From contig NZ_BBPP01000002.1 of NCBI RefSeq assembly GCF_000787835.1, positions 249,437-313,436 of the forward strand: 64,000 bases of DNA. The letters run 5' to 3'. Numbering within the stretch: position 1 is the first letter of the stretch; every line of letters begins with the position of its first letter. The notes beneath the pieces are model-generated. The model did not search any database. It saw only the letters and a list, made by a program, of their open reading frames with translations, and had not been told where the DNA came from. This DNA comes from Streptacidiphilus melanogenes. GTDB lineage: Bacteria > Actinomycetota > Actinomycetes > Streptomycetales > Streptomycetaceae. Positions 17,161 to 26,681 of this stretch are shown piece after piece. Made by a program: the position numbers and the translations under genes.

Positions 17161-18132
17161 CTACGCGGCCTCGAAGCCCGCATGGTCGGCGATCTTGCGC
17201 AGCTCGGCCAGCGCGTGCTTCTCGATCTGGCGGATGCGCTCACGGGTGAGGCCGTGCTGCTTGCCGACCTCGGTCAAGGTCCGCTCGCGACCGTCCTCCA
17301 TCCCGTAGCGGGAGCGGATGATCGAGGCGGTGCGGTCGTCGAGACGGTCGATCAGGGCGTCCAGCTCCTCACGGCGGAGCATCACCAGCACCGCGTCCTC
17401 CGGGGAGGTGGCGCCGGTGTCCTCGACAAGGTCGCCGAACTGGGTCTCGCCGTCGTCGTCGACGGTCATGTTGAGGCTCACCGGGTCACGCGCCCAGTCG
17501 AGCACGTCCTTGATGCGGTCCTCGGTGGTGTCCAGCTCGGCCGCGACCTCGGCCGGCTCGGCCTCGCGGCCCAGCTCCTTGGACTTCTCGCGCTGGACGC
17601 GCCGGATCCGGCCGAGCTCCTCGACCAGGTGGACGGGCAGCCGGATGGTGCGGGACTGGTCAGCGATGGAGCGCGTGATCGCCTGGCGGATCCACCAGGT
17701 CGCGTAGGTGGAGAACTTGTAGCCCTTGCTGAAGTCGAACTTCTCGACCGCCCGGACCAGGCCGGCATTGCCCTCCTGGATGAGGTCGAGCAGCGGCAGC
17801 CCACTGCGCGGGTACCGGCGGGCGACGGCGACCACGAGGCGGAGGTTGGAGCGGATGAACACGTCCTTGGCGCGCTGTCCGTCGGCGGCCACGGCCCGCA
17901 GCTCGTCCTCCGTCGCCCCGGCCGCGGTCCGCCCCTCCTCGAGCAGCTGCTCGGCGAAGACACCCGCCTCGATCCGGGTCGACAGCTCGACCTCCTGCGC
18001 CGCGTCGAGCAGCGGGGTGCGCGCGATCTCGTCCAGGTACATACCGACGAGGTCTCGGTCGGCCTCACCTGCGGTCGGGCGCGCGGTGCGCGTCCGATCG
18101 GCCTTGTCGCGGACGACGGCACGGGTGGCCAT
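17161..18132 (-). CDS. hrdD: RNA polymerase sigma factor, HrdD-like (group 2 sigma-70)
   Basis: The 323-aa protein has sigma regions 1.2 (RDLVGMYLDEIARTPLLDAAQEVELS), 2 (FIRSNLRLVVAVARRYP...LLDLIQEGNAGLVRAVEKFD, KFSTYATWWIRQAITRSI), 3 and 4 (RTLTEVGKQHGLTRERIRQIEKHALAELRK). It lacks the long N-terminal region of the principal HrdB. MATRAV at the N-terminus and the overall match indicate HrdD of Streptomyces, a sigma factor that reads many -35/-10 promoters but is usually dispensable. It is divergent from a PAP2 phosphatase. A hairpin plus U-run follows it. No anti-sigma gene is beside it. Confidence 0.9.
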   Translation of the reverse strand: MATRAVVRDKADRTRTARPTAGEADRDLVGMYLDEIARTPLLDAAQEVELSTRIEAGVFAEQLLEEGRTAAGATEDELRAVAADGQRAKDVFIRSNLRLVVAVARRYPRSGLPLLDLIQEGNAGLVRAVEKFDFSKGYKFSTYATWWIRQAITRSIADQSRTIRLPVHLVEELGRIRRVQREKSKELGREAEPAEVAAELDTTEDRIKDVLDWARDPVSLNMTVDDDGETQFGDLVEDTGATSPEDAVLVMLRREELDALIDRLDDRTASIIRSRYGMEDGRERTLTEVGKQHGLTRERIRQIEKHALAELRKIADHAGFEAA

Positions 18133-18421
18133 ACGAACTCCCTCGGGTGACCTGACGGGCCTGGCTGGCCCGTACCTGGGAACTGTTTACGTAACGACTG
18201 AACGACGATGTCCGAGGAAACATTCCCGAAGCGGTGTTTTTCTTCGCATGTAGCAGTATGCTGTGCGATTCGCCCGCGATCGTCAGCAGAGCGTCATCGC
18301 TCGAACACAGCGCGGCGGGCGTCCAGTTCTGTCACTCTCTGGGACGATTGTCCGCCCCGTAACAGTTCCCCGCGCGGTGAGTCGGGGAAGGGGAAAACCC
18401 CGGAGTGGAGAGGTGGCAGGC

Positions 18422-19168
18422 GTGCGTTGGAAGCAGTCCTGGCTGCTCTGGGCGGGTGCGGCGGCCTGCCTGGCGATCTTCGGCCTGCTGCTGGCGCTCA
18501 TCGAAAGAGGCTGGGGCCCCCTGGTGCGCTTCGACCTGTCGGTCGACCGCGGCCTGCACACGACGGCGCTGCACCACGCCGCCTGGACCGGGTCGATGCG
18601 CACTGTCACCTCGGTGCTCTCACCGACGGTGCTCCGCGTGATCCTCGGCGTGCTGGTCGTCTGGCTCTGGTGGCGCGGAGCCCGGATCGCCGCGCTGTGG
18701 GCGGCGGCGTGCGGGGTGGTGCAGGCGGCGCTGGAGGTGGGCGTCAAGCAGGCGGTCGCCCGTCCCCGGCCGCTTCTGCCGCAGCCCGTCTCCACGGCAA
18801 CCGGCTGGAGCTTCCCCTCCGGCCACGCCATGACGTCGGCGACAGTGATCCCGCTGCTGGTCGTCGTCGCCTGGCCTCACCTGCGCAGACGTGCGACACG
18901 TGCGGTGACGGCCGGGGTGGCCGCGGCGCTCGTGTTCCTCGTGGGGTGGACGCGGATCGGGCTGGGCGTGCACTGGCCCTCCGACATCCTGGGCGGATGG
19001 CTGCTCGCCGGCTTCACGCTCTGCGCCGTGACCGCCGCCGTCGACACCTGGCGCCCGACGATGCGCGAGGCCGAGCTGCACCGGCTGACCTCACGGGCCG
19101 CCCAACGGGTGCAGCGACGGCAGGTGCAGCGACGGCAGGCACAACGACGGGGCGCGGCCCCGTCCTGA
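18422..19168 (+). CDS. PAP2-family phosphatase, integral membrane
   Basis: The 248-aa protein has about six hydrophobic helices and the three-part PAP2 signature: KQAVARPRP, PSGHAMTS (catalytic His region) and GWTRIGLGVHWPSDILGGW (with the second His). Such enzymes dephosphorylate phosphatidate, undecaprenyl diphosphate or other lipid phosphates at the membrane outer face. The tail has a repeated basic RQVQRRQAQRR segment. I chose GTG at 18422, with GGAGAGG ending 8 nt before it; GTG at 18413 would add three residues. The 290-nt gap from hrdD carries the divergent promoters, not resolved further. Confidence 0.87.
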   Translation: MRWKQSWLLWAGAAACLAIFGLLLALIERGWGPLVRFDLSVDRGLHTTALHHAAWTGSMRTVTSVLSPTVLRVILGVLVVWLWWRGARIAALWAAACGVVQAALEVGVKQAVARPRPLLPQPVSTATGWSFPSGHAMTSATVIPLLVVVAWPHLRRRATRAVTAGVAAALVFLVGWTRIGLGVHWPSDILGGWLLAGFTLCAVTAAVDTWRPTMREAELHRLTSRAAQRVQRRQVQRRQAQRRGAAPS

Positions 19169-19218
19169 AGACGGACCCGCGCCCTGTCGGTCGGTCGGCT
19201 CCGACCGGACTCAGTGGC

Positions 19219-21633
19219 TCAGGCGGTGCACTCGTACAGCGTCTCGCCGGAGGCGGCGCTGCCGGCCGACGTGGCGGAGGTGGCGGAGCTTCCGGCACCT
19301 CCGGACGTCCCGGCCGACGTGGTCGACGTGGTCGACGACGAGCCGGTCGACGACGTTCCGCCGTAGGCCGAGGCGCTGACCGCCTTGCAGGCCGACTTCA
19401 CGTAGTTCGTCGCCGCGCTGTTGGCCTGGCCGCCACCGGGGCCGCCGCCCATGCCGCCGACGCCGCCGGAATCGAGCAGCACGTAGCGCAGCTTGCCGGA
19501 GGAGACGAGCGACTTCAGCTTGGTCAGGCTCATCGCCGGGTCACTTCCGGTGAAGCCGCCCATGGCGATCACTGGCTTGCCGGACTGGAGGATCATCTCT
19601 GACGCCGACTGGGCGCTGGAGACCGCGACCAGCCAGGTGGCCCCGCCCTGGTTCTTCTCCAGGTAGGAAAGAAGCGCCGAGCTGACCGCGCCTCCGCCCA
19701 TGGGGCCGAAGCCGCCCGCGCCACCGAAGCCTCGGGTGCGCTCGCTCCCGCCGGACGTCCCGCCCGGCATGCCGTCGGCCACACCGCCAGGAAGTCCGCC
19801 CTGCCCGGCCGCACCGGCTGAGCCGGACGAGCCCGACGGACCGAACGAACCGGATACACCGGACCCGCCGGGCGCACCGGAGGTTGCGGCCGGGCCGCCT
19901 GCGGCGCCGGACGACGTCCCGCCGGGGAAGCCCCCGAATCCACCCGCGCCGCCTGCGCCCTCCGCGCCGCCGCGGCCACCACCGCCGACCGAGCCGCCGA
20001 AACCGCCCGCACCGCCCGGGAACTCACCACTGCGCATACCGCCAGGGAAGCCGCCACGCATGCCGCCCCCCGGACCGCCGAAGCCGTCGCCCGAGGAGGG
20101 GCCGGCCGTCGGGTTGGTTCCCTGGATGGCGCCCCCGGTCACGGTGTCCGCTGCATAGGCGGCCGGTCCGGCCACCAGGGCCAGCGCCGCCGCGATCGCC
20201 CCGACCGCGAGGACCCGCTTGCGCACCGCGCCTGCGACCGAAGCCCCGCCGAAGCGCGCGATCATCAGCGCCGCCACGCCGCCCACCGCCAGCAGGGCGA
20301 CGACCGGCCACAGCCAGGGCGCGAAGCTCGTGGTCCGCCGGAGCAGCAGCACCGCCCAGATGGCCGACACGACCACGCCCGCCGGCAGCACCGCTGCCCA
20401 CAGGGCCTTGCGCGAGGGTGAGCGCAGCGCGCGCAGCAGCATCGTGCCGCCCGCGCCGGTGAGTGCGGCGATCGCGGGAGCCAGCATCGTCGTGTAGTAC
20501 GGGTGGAACGTTCCGGAGGAGAAGCTGAAGACCACGTAGTGGGTGAGCAGCCACATCCCCCACAGCAGCAGGGAGGCCCGCTGCATGTCGGTGCGGCGGC
20601 GACGGCCGCGGAGCACGAGCGCGCCGACGAGCGCGACCACCGCGAAGGGGATCAGCCAGGAGATCTGGCCGCCGAGGATGTCGTTGAAGAGGCGCCCCGC
20701 GCCGGAGGTACCGCCGAAGTTGGCCCCACCACCGCCACCACCGCCACCCACGCGGCCGCCGGCGCTCCCGGTCACGTTGCCGGCGTTGGCGCCGAGCACG
20801 CGCTCCAGGCCGTTGTAGCCGATGACCAGATTCCACACGGTGCCGTCCGAGCTGGAACCGATGAACGGGTGGTCCTTGATCGAGTCGACGATCACCATCC
20901 ACCAGCCGCTGGAGACCACCAGGACGACCCCGGCGATCAGCAGGTTCCGTGCCCGGATCAGCCAACTCCCCCGCGCCGCCCAGGCATAGGCGAGGAACAG
21001 CGCCGGGATCACCATGTACGCCTGCAGCATCTTGGTGTTGAAGGCGAAGCCGACCAGGACGGCGGAGATCACCAGGTGGCGCAGCGTGCCACGGCGGATC
21101 GCCTCCAGGCAGAACCACGCCGCGGAGACGGTGAGCAGCACCAGGACCGGGTCCGGGTTGTTGTCGCGGTTGATGGCCACGGTGATCGGGGTGAGTGCCA
21201 GCACCACACCGGACACGGTCGCCGCGACGGGGCCGAAGCTGCGGCGGACCGCGCTGTGGAGAACGGCCACGGCGGCGATGCCGCAGCCGGCGATCGGCAG
21301 CAGCATCTGCCAACTGCCGAAGCCGAACACGCGGCAGGAGATCTCCATCAGCCACAGCGCGAACGGCGGCTTGTCGACCGTGATGAAGTTGCCCGCGTCG
21401 AGGGAGCCGTAGAACATCGCGGACCAGCTCTTCGTGCCGCTGAGCACCGCCGCCGCGTAGTAGGAGTTGGCGTTCCCGTTCTGGCCCAGGCCGTAGCAGT
21501 AGACCAGCGCTGCGAGGGCCAGCGTCCCCCAGTAGGCGGGGCGGACCCAACGCGGGCGGCGCGGTCGCCGAAGCGAGCCGGTATGCGGGGGGACGGCGGC
21601 CGACTCCGTCGGGGCTTCGATGTAGGCGCTCAC
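19219..21633 (-). CDS. GT39/ArnT-type membrane glycosyltransferase with long Gly-rich loop
   Basis: The 804-aa protein belongs to the GT-C class that uses polyprenyl-phosphate sugar donors. About 11 to 12 helices precede residue 490. The first outer loop has NSYYAAAVLSGTKSWSAMFYGSLDAGNFITVDKPPFALW, with the acidic residues and the DKPP motif typical of PMT/ArnT enzymes. From about residue 515 there is a long low-complexity Gly/Ser/Ala region, then a soluble domain (ATWLVAVSSAQSASEMILQSGKPVIAMGG). GTG at 21633 follows AGGAGG and overlaps the GT2/GtrA stop (GTGA). The upstream partner probably makes its lipid-linked donor. The acceptor is unknown. Confidence 0.87.
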   Translation of the reverse strand: MSAYIEAPTESAAVPPHTGSLRRPRRPRWVRPAYWGTLALAALVYCYGLGQNGNANSYYAAAVLSGTKSWSAMFYGSLDAGNFITVDKPPFALWLMEISCRVFGFGSWQMLLPIAGCGIAAVAVLHSAVRRSFGPVAATVSGVVLALTPITVAINRDNNPDPVLVLLTVSAAWFCLEAIRRGTLRHLVISAVLVGFAFNTKMLQAYMVIPALFLAYAWAARGSWLIRARNLLIAGVVLVVSSGWWMVIVDSIKDHPFIGSSSDGTVWNLVIGYNGLERVLGANAGNVTGSAGGRVGGGGGGGGANFGGTSGAGRLFNDILGGQISWLIPFAVVALVGALVLRGRRRRTDMQRASLLLWGMWLLTHYVVFSFSSGTFHPYYTTMLAPAIAALTGAGGTMLLRALRSPSRKALWAAVLPAGVVVSAIWAVLLLRRTTSFAPWLWPVVALLAVGGVAALMIARFGGASVAGAVRKRVLAVGAIAAALALVAGPAAYAADTVTGGAIQGTNPTAGPSSGDGFGGPGGGMRGGFPGGMRSGEFPGGAGGFGGSVGGGGRGGAEGAGGAGGFGGFPGGTSSGAAGGPAATSGAPGGSGVSGSFGPSGSSGSAGAAGQGGLPGGVADGMPGGTSGGSERTRGFGGAGGFGPMGGGAVSSALLSYLEKNQGGATWLVAVSSAQSASEMILQSGKPVIAMGGFTGSDPAMSLTKLKSLVSSGKLRYVLLDSGGVGGMGGGPGGGQANSAATNYVKSACKAVSASAYGGTSSTGSSSTTSTTSAGTSGGAGSSATSATSAGSAASGETLYECTA

Positions 21634-23081
21634 CGGCGGGCCTCCTGGTCGGTGCGGTGGTCGGAGTGCTGCCCGGCGTGACGGGCGACCCCGTCGGCGG
21701 CGCGGGAGGACGAGGACGGGGAGGACGAAGCCACGGAGGACGCATGCACAGACGTGGGAGCCGAGGACGAGGGCATCGAGGACGAGGGCGCGGGGCACGA
21801 GGACGCCGAGCACGTGGACAGCGAGGAGAGCTCCGACAGATCGGCCTCGCGGGCGTTCCTGGCCGTGCGGTGAGGGTTGAAGACCCAGGCGCGCAGCAGG
21901 ACGAAGCGCACCACGGTGGCCAGTGCGTTCGCCGCGACCAGCCAGCCGAGCTCGGCTGCGTGGGAAGCGCCGGGTGCGACGGCGTGGGAGACGGCGAGAG
22001 CGACCGTGCTCAGCACCAGGCCGATCACGAAGGCGATGCCGCCCTCGACCTGATGACGCAGCGCATCGCGCGGGCCGGTGACGCCGAAGGTGAAGCGACG
22101 GTTGGCGGCGGTGTTGGCGACCGCCGTCGTCAACAGCGCGAACGCGTTGGCCAGGACGGCCGGCGCCGCCTGTCGCGCCAGAAGGTAGAGCCCCAGGTAG
22201 GCGAGGGTGCTGAGGACGCCGATCACCGCGAAGCTGGAGAGCTGCCAGCGCATGCCGGTCGGCAGCTGAGCCTGGAGCACGCGCGGTGGAACGGGCATCC
22301 GGGTGGCCCCGAACGCGGCCTTCTTGCCCACCCGCCACATGCCCTTGAGGTCGTCCTTGACCGTGCGGACGATGTCGACGCGGCTGTCGGGGTCGTCGAT
22401 CCAGTCGACCGGAACCTCGTGGATGCGCAGACCGCTGCGCTCGGCGAGAAGCAGCAACTCGGTGTCGAAGAACCAGGTCTGGTCCTCGACGTCGGCGAGC
22501 AGCGCCTGGACGACCTCGGTCCTGGCTGCCTTGAAGCCGCACTGGGCGTCGGAGAACTTGGCAGCGAGCGTGGCCCGGAGCAGCAGGTTGTAGGTCCGGG
22601 AGATGAACTCGCGCTTGGGTCCGCGGACCACGGCCGAACCACGGTGGAGCCGGCTGCCGATGGCGAGGTCGCTGTGCCCGGAGAGCAGCGGTGCGACCAG
22701 CGGCAGGAAGGCGTCGAGCCCCGTGGAGAGGTCCACGTCCATGTAGGCCACGACGTCGGCGTCGCTGCTGCCCCAGACCGTGCGCAGGGCGCGACCGCGC
22801 CCCTTCTGGTCCAGATGGACGGCGCGGACCTCGGGGAGCTCCGCGGCGAGTCCGGACGCGACCTGCCAGGTGGCGTCGACGCTCGCGTTGTCGGCGATCG
22901 TGATGCGGAACGGGTAGGGGAAGTGCTCACGCAGGTAGCCGTGCAGGGTGCGCACGCTGCGGGCGAGCACGAGCTCCTCGTTGTAGACGGGGACGACCAC
23001 CTCGACCAGCTCGGTGCGAGTGCCGTCCCGGCCTGCGACGGGAGGGGCGGCGTGTGCCGCCGGCGAGGACGAATGGTTCAT
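21630..23081 (-). CDS. Bifunctional GT2 glycosyltransferase plus GtrA membrane domain
   Basis: The 483-aa protein starts with a dolichol-phosphate-mannose-type GT2 domain (residues 25-260): VVVPVYNEE, ADNASVDATW, AYMDVDLSTGLDA (DxD) and QCGFKAAR. A GtrA-like four-helix membrane domain follows (about 285-410). It should transfer a hexose to polyprenyl phosphate and help flip it. The last 60 residues are an almost pure Ser/Ala/Pro/His tail (SLSTCSASSCPAPSSSMPSS...), probably disordered. It is the first gene of a two-gene unit with the GT39 protein; the stop overlaps the next start. Confidence 0.88.
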   Translation of the reverse strand: MNHSSSPAAHAAPPVAGRDGTRTELVEVVVPVYNEELVLARSVRTLHGYLREHFPYPFRITIADNASVDATWQVASGLAAELPEVRAVHLDQKGRGRALRTVWGSSDADVVAYMDVDLSTGLDAFLPLVAPLLSGHSDLAIGSRLHRGSAVVRGPKREFISRTYNLLLRATLAAKFSDAQCGFKAARTEVVQALLADVEDQTWFFDTELLLLAERSGLRIHEVPVDWIDDPDSRVDIVRTVKDDLKGMWRVGKKAAFGATRMPVPPRVLQAQLPTGMRWQLSSFAVIGVLSTLAYLGLYLLARQAAPAVLANAFALLTTAVANTAANRRFTFGVTGPRDALRHQVEGGIAFVIGLVLSTVALAVSHAVAPGASHAAELGWLVAANALATVVRFVLLRAWVFNPHRTARNAREADLSELSSLSTCSASSCPAPSSSMPSSSAPTSVHASSVASSSPSSSSRAADGVARHAGQHSDHRTDQEARR

Positions 23082-23179
23082 GCCCTGAAGCCTTGGGCGC
23101 GGCGCTGTGCCGTACCTGTGGAGCGTTTAGGGCCTGGCTGGCAGATCCTGCGCCGTTCGTGGCCGTGGCGGCGGACAGC

Positions 23180-24763
23180 TCAGCCCCGGAGCTTGCGCAG
23201 CTCCCCCTTGAGGACCTTGCCGGAGGCGTTGCGCGGCAGCTCGTCGACGAAGACCACCTCGCGCGGGACCTTGTAGTTGGCCATCTCCCGGCGGCACCAG
23301 TCCACCAGCTCGGACGCCGCGGCCGGTGAGGGCTGCTGACGTGGGATCACGAATGCGCGGCCCACCTCGCCGAGGCGCGGGTCGGGGACACCGACCACCG
23401 CCGAGTCGGCGACGAGCGGGTGGCGGGCCAGGATGCGTTCGATCTCGGCCGGGTACGCGTTGAAGCCGCCGACGGTGTACATGTCCTTGAGGCGGTCCGT
23501 GATCCTCAGGTTGCCGCCGGCGTCGAGGACGCCGATGTCACCGGTGCGGAGCCAGCCGTCGTCGGTGAAGGTCTCCGCGGTGGCGGCCGGGTCCTCGAAG
23601 TAGCCGCGCATCACCGTGTAGCCGCGCACCTGGACCTCCCCCGCTTCGCCGAGCGGGACGTCCTTGCCGTCCGCGTCGCGGACGCGGACCTCGACGTCGG
23701 GGATGGCGCGGCCGGACGTCGAGGCCACGGTGGCGGGGGTGTCGTCGCGGCGGCACATGGTGACCATGCCGCAGCTCTCGGTCAGGCCGTAGGCGGTGAG
23801 CACCGTGGTGAAGCCGAGGTCGTCGCGGATTCGGTGGACCAGCTCGAGCGGGACGACGGCGGCGCCGGTCACAGCGAGGCGCAGCGAACCGAGTGCGTAC
23901 TGGTCGCGTGCGGGGTGGTCGAGCAGGGCCTGGTAGACGGTGGGTGCGCCGGGCAGGACCGTGACGCCTTCCGTGGCGATCTTGGCGAGGACGGCCTCGG
24001 GGTCGAAGACGGGCTGCGGGAGGATCGTCGCGCCGCGCATGAGGCCGGCCAGGACACCGGCCTTCCAGCCGAAGGTGTGGGTGAAGGGATTGACCACCAG
24101 GTAGCGGTCTCCTTCGGCCAGTCCGGCCAGGTCGGCCCAGGTACCGAAGGCGCGCAGGGTCTGGGCGTGGCTGGTCACGGCCCCCTTGGGCAGTCCGGTG
24201 GTGCCGGAGGTGAACATGATGTCGGCCGGGTCCTCGGGGCGGACGGCGGCGATGCGCGCCTGGACGGAGCGCTCGGGGATGTCCGCGCCCGCGCCGAGGA
24301 AGGCGCGCCAGGAGAGCAGGCCGTCGGGCACGGTCTCGGTGTCGCCGAGGACGACGGTGGTGCGCAGGTCCGGCAGCGGCCCGGCGGCCCGCAGCGCGGA
24401 CACGTAGCTGACGCCCAGGAAGGTGGAGGTGACGAACAGCAGCGAGGCCTTGGTCCGCCGCAGCAGTTCGGCTGCCTCGCCGCCCTTGAGCCGGGTGCCC
24501 AACGGGACCAGCACCGCTCCCGCACTGACCGCGCCGAGGGCCGCGACGACGTAGTCGGGGGTGTTCGGCGCCCAGATGCCGACCCGGTCGCCGGGCCGGA
24601 CGCCGGCCGCCATGACGCCCGCCGCCGCACGGCGGACCCGGCGCGCCAGCTCGGTGTAGTCGCACCGGGTGCGCGGGCCGACCACCGCCTCGCGGCCGCC
24701 GTAGCGGGTGCCCGCCGCCTGGACCAGGTTCGCGATCGTGCCCCACTCCAGATCCCCGCGCAT
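23180..24763 (-). CDS. AMP-forming acyl-CoA synthetase, FadD3-like
   Basis: The 527-aa ligase activates a carboxylic acid through acyl-AMP to acyl-CoA. ANL motifs are visible: MFTSGTTGLPKGA (P-loop, A3), AYGLTESCGM (A5), GWLRTGDIGVLD (A7) and RITDRLKDMYTVGGFNAYPAEIE (A8). The catalytic Lys is in NASGKVLKGELR. The A8 segment MYTVGGFNAYP resembles FadD3, which in mycobacteria loads a steroid C/D-ring acid; substrate transfer to this protein is inference. ATG at 24763 follows GGGAAGG. A TCTGACG-type half-conserved operator lies 38 nt upstream at 24801-24817, so it is a probable regulon member. Confidence 0.9.
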   Translation of the reverse strand: MRGDLEWGTIANLVQAAGTRYGGREAVVGPRTRCDYTELARRVRRAAAGVMAAGVRPGDRVGIWAPNTPDYVVAALGAVSAGAVLVPLGTRLKGGEAAELLRRTKASLLFVTSTFLGVSYVSALRAAGPLPDLRTTVVLGDTETVPDGLLSWRAFLGAGADIPERSVQARIAAVRPEDPADIMFTSGTTGLPKGAVTSHAQTLRAFGTWADLAGLAEGDRYLVVNPFTHTFGWKAGVLAGLMRGATILPQPVFDPEAVLAKIATEGVTVLPGAPTVYQALLDHPARDQYALGSLRLAVTGAAVVPLELVHRIRDDLGFTTVLTAYGLTESCGMVTMCRRDDTPATVASTSGRAIPDVEVRVRDADGKDVPLGEAGEVQVRGYTVMRGYFEDPAATAETFTDDGWLRTGDIGVLDAGGNLRITDRLKDMYTVGGFNAYPAEIERILARHPLVADSAVVGVPDPRLGEVGRAFVIPRQQPSPAAASELVDWCRREMANYKVPREVVFVDELPRNASGKVLKGELRKLRG

Positions 24764-24800
24764 GGCCGTCCTTCCCGTCGTTCGGCTCTGGCGCCGCGCA

Positions 24801-24817
24801 TGTGACTGATCGTCAGA
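24801..24817. promoter_or_regulatory. Catabolic-regulon operator (fadD3-like promoter)
   Basis: TGTGACTGATCGTCAGA has an intact right half (CGTCAGA) and a left half that matches TCTGACG at 5 of 7 positions. It is 38 nt upstream of the minus-strand ligase start. Confidence 0.55.
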
Positions 24818-24860
24818 TTAGGCTGACGACGGACTTCCCGAAAGATGGCGGTGACCCTAT

Positions 24861-24877
24861 TCTGACGCTACGTCAGA
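24861..24877. promoter_or_regulatory. Catabolic-regulon operator, perfect palindrome
   Basis: TCTGACGCTACGTCAGA is a perfect 7+3+7 palindrome. It lies 50 nt upstream of the plus-strand thiolase start and 98 nt from the divergent ligase start. Confidence 0.8.
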
Positions 24878-24926
24878 AGATCTTCCTCTGCGGCTGACCG
24901 CCGTATCGGAGTTCGGGGAGCCGTCC

Positions 24927-26069
24927 ATGCTCAGGGACCGCACGGCCATCGTCGGCATCGGCCAGACCCGCTTCGCCAAACATCTGGAGGAGTCCGAGAA
25001 GGCGCTCGCCTGCCGGGCCGTGCTTGCCGCCCTGGACGACGCCGGGATCGAGCCGCACGAGGTGGACGCCCTGGCCTCCTACACCATGGAGGAGACCGAC
25101 GAGGTCGAGCTCGCCAAGGCGATCGGCGCCGGGGACGTGACCTTCTTCTCGCGGATCGGCTTCGGCGGCGGCGGTTCCTGCGCCACCGTCGCCCACCTGG
25201 CCATGGCCGTCGCCACCGGACAGGCCGGCGTGGGCGTCGCCTGGCGCAGCCGGAAGCGCGGCAGCGGCAGACGGCCCTGGACCAACACGGTCCAGCAACT
25301 GCCCACACCGGCCCAGTGGACCCGGCCCTTCGGCCTGCTGCGCCCGGCCGACGAGATCGGCATGCTGGCCCGCCGCTACATGCACGAGTTCGGCGCCACC
25401 CGCGACCACCTGTTCAACGTCGCACTGGCCTGCCGCAACCGTGCCAACCAGAACCCCGACGCGATCATGTACGAGCGGCCGCTGACCCGCGAGATGTACA
25501 TGGACGCACGGTGGATCAGCGAACCGCTCTGCCTGTACGACAACTGCCTGGAGACCGACGGCGCCCTCGCCTGCGTCGTGGTCAGCGCGGAGCGCGCCCG
25601 GGACTGCCGGCACCGGCCCGTCTACGTCCACTCCGCAGCCCAGGGACTGCCCGCGCAGCACCACGGCATGGTCAACTACTGGAACGACGACCCGCTGACC
25701 GGCCCCGCCTGGACCGCGGCGCGACAGCTGTGGAAGACCGCCGACTTCGGCCCCGAGGACGTCGACGTCGCGCAGATCTACGACGCCTTCACCCCGCTGA
25801 TCCCGCTCTCCCTGGAGGGGTACGGATTCTGCGGCCGAGGCGAAGGGGCGGCCTTCACCGAGGGCGGCGCGCTGGAGTTGGGCGGCCGACTGCCGATCAA
25901 CACGGGCGGCGGAGGTCTCTCCGAGGGCTATGTCCACGGGTTCAACCTGATCAACGAGGGCGTCAAGCAGCTGCGTGGCGCCTCCACCGCCCAGGTGCCC
26001 GACGCCGCCACCTGCCTGGTCACCGCGGGCGAGGGCGTGCCCACCTCCGCGCTGCTGCTGCGCGGCTGA
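24927..26069 (+). CDS. Thiolase-fold lipid-transfer protein (Ltp/SCP-x type)
   Basis: The 380-aa protein has the thiolase fold of lipid-transfer proteins: AIVGIGQTRFAK at the start, GGGGSCATVAHLAMAVATGQ at the nucleophile region, YDAFTPLIPLSLEGYGFCGRGEGAAFTEGG and LPINTGGGGLSEGYVHG near the end. Homologues such as Ltp2 act as retro-aldolases or thiolases on CoA thioesters of steroid or polyketide-like acids and need a DUF35 partner. The DUF35 protein follows at 26220. ATG at 24927 has GGGGAG 7 nt upstream. A perfect operator is 50 nt upstream of the start. Whether it cuts by thiolysis or aldol cleavage cannot be seen. Confidence 0.85.
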   Translation: MLRDRTAIVGIGQTRFAKHLEESEKALACRAVLAALDDAGIEPHEVDALASYTMEETDEVELAKAIGAGDVTFFSRIGFGGGGSCATVAHLAMAVATGQAGVGVAWRSRKRGSGRRPWTNTVQQLPTPAQWTRPFGLLRPADEIGMLARRYMHEFGATRDHLFNVALACRNRANQNPDAIMYERPLTREMYMDARWISEPLCLYDNCLETDGALACVVVSAERARDCRHRPVYVHSAAQGLPAQHHGMVNYWNDDPLTGPAWTAARQLWKTADFGPEDVDVAQIYDAFTPLIPLSLEGYGFCGRGEGAAFTEGGALELGGRLPINTGGGGLSEGYVHGFNLINEGVKQLRGASTAQVPDAATCLVTAGEGVPTSALLLRG

Positions 26070-26219
26070 ACCGCGCTCCTGGCTGCACATCCGCGTCCGC
26101 TCGTCCGACGCGCGCACGGCAACGGAATTCCTACGCATTTCATGCATTCCGAAGGCGCTTCCCCAGGCGGACGCGCAGTCGGCGTGCAGTCGGAGCGAGC
26201 CGAGAGAGAGGGTGCCGGG

Positions 26220-26681
26220 ATGGACACCATGACCGCGGAGGGGCTGCTGCTCCCCTGGCCCGACGACGACGGCGAGCCGTTCTGGGAGCACGCCCGCCGC
26301 GGTGAGCTGCGCATACAGGCGTGCGCGGACTGCGGAAGGCTCCGCTTCCCGCCCCGCCCCTGCTGCCCGCAGTGCGGCAGTTTCGACGACGAGTGGCGGC
26401 TCATGTCCGGGCGAGGACGGCTCTGGTCCTACGTGGTCGCCCACCCGCCGCTGCTCCCCGCGTACGCGGAGCTGGCCCCTTACCCGGTGGCGCTGGTGGA
26501 GTTGGAGGAGGACCCGCGGATCCGACTGGTGGGGACGCTGACGAACTCCGTCCGCAGGCCAGGCGCACCGTGGAACGCGGTGCCGCCCGGAAGGCTGCGG
26601 ATCGGGGCGCCGGTCCAGGCGGTCTTCCAGGTGCTGACGCCCGAGGTGACCGTCGTACGCTGGGCCCTGTGCAGCGGCTGA
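26220..26681 (+). CDS. DUF35 Zn-ribbon/OB-fold protein, partner of the thiolase
   Basis: The 153-aa protein has an N-terminal zinc ribbon (CADCGRLRFPPRPCCPQCG, with CxxC pairs at about residues 36-39 and 50-53) and an OB-fold with SGRGRLWSYVVAHPPLLPAYAELAPYPVALVELEEDPRIRLVGTL. DUF35 proteins bind thiolase-fold Ltp proteins and can channel CoA thioesters. It lies 150 nt after the Ltp gene. ATG at 26220 follows AGAGAGAGGG. No copy of the operator was seen before it; an inverted CGGAAT/ATTCCG pair lies at about 26123-26151. Confidence 0.85.
   Translation: MDTMTAEGLLLPWPDDDGEPFWEHARRGELRIQACADCGRLRFPPRPCCPQCGSFDDEWRLMSGRGRLWSYVVAHPPLLPAYAELAPYPVALVELEEDPRIRLVGTLTNSVRRPGAPWNAVPPGRLRIGAPVQAVFQVLTPEVTVVRWALCSG

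Noticed and set aside
21634-22542. N-terminal extension of the GT39 frame to 22542
   Set aside because: It runs through the GT2/GtrA gene in a non-matching frame. GTG at 21633 with AGGAGG is the better start.
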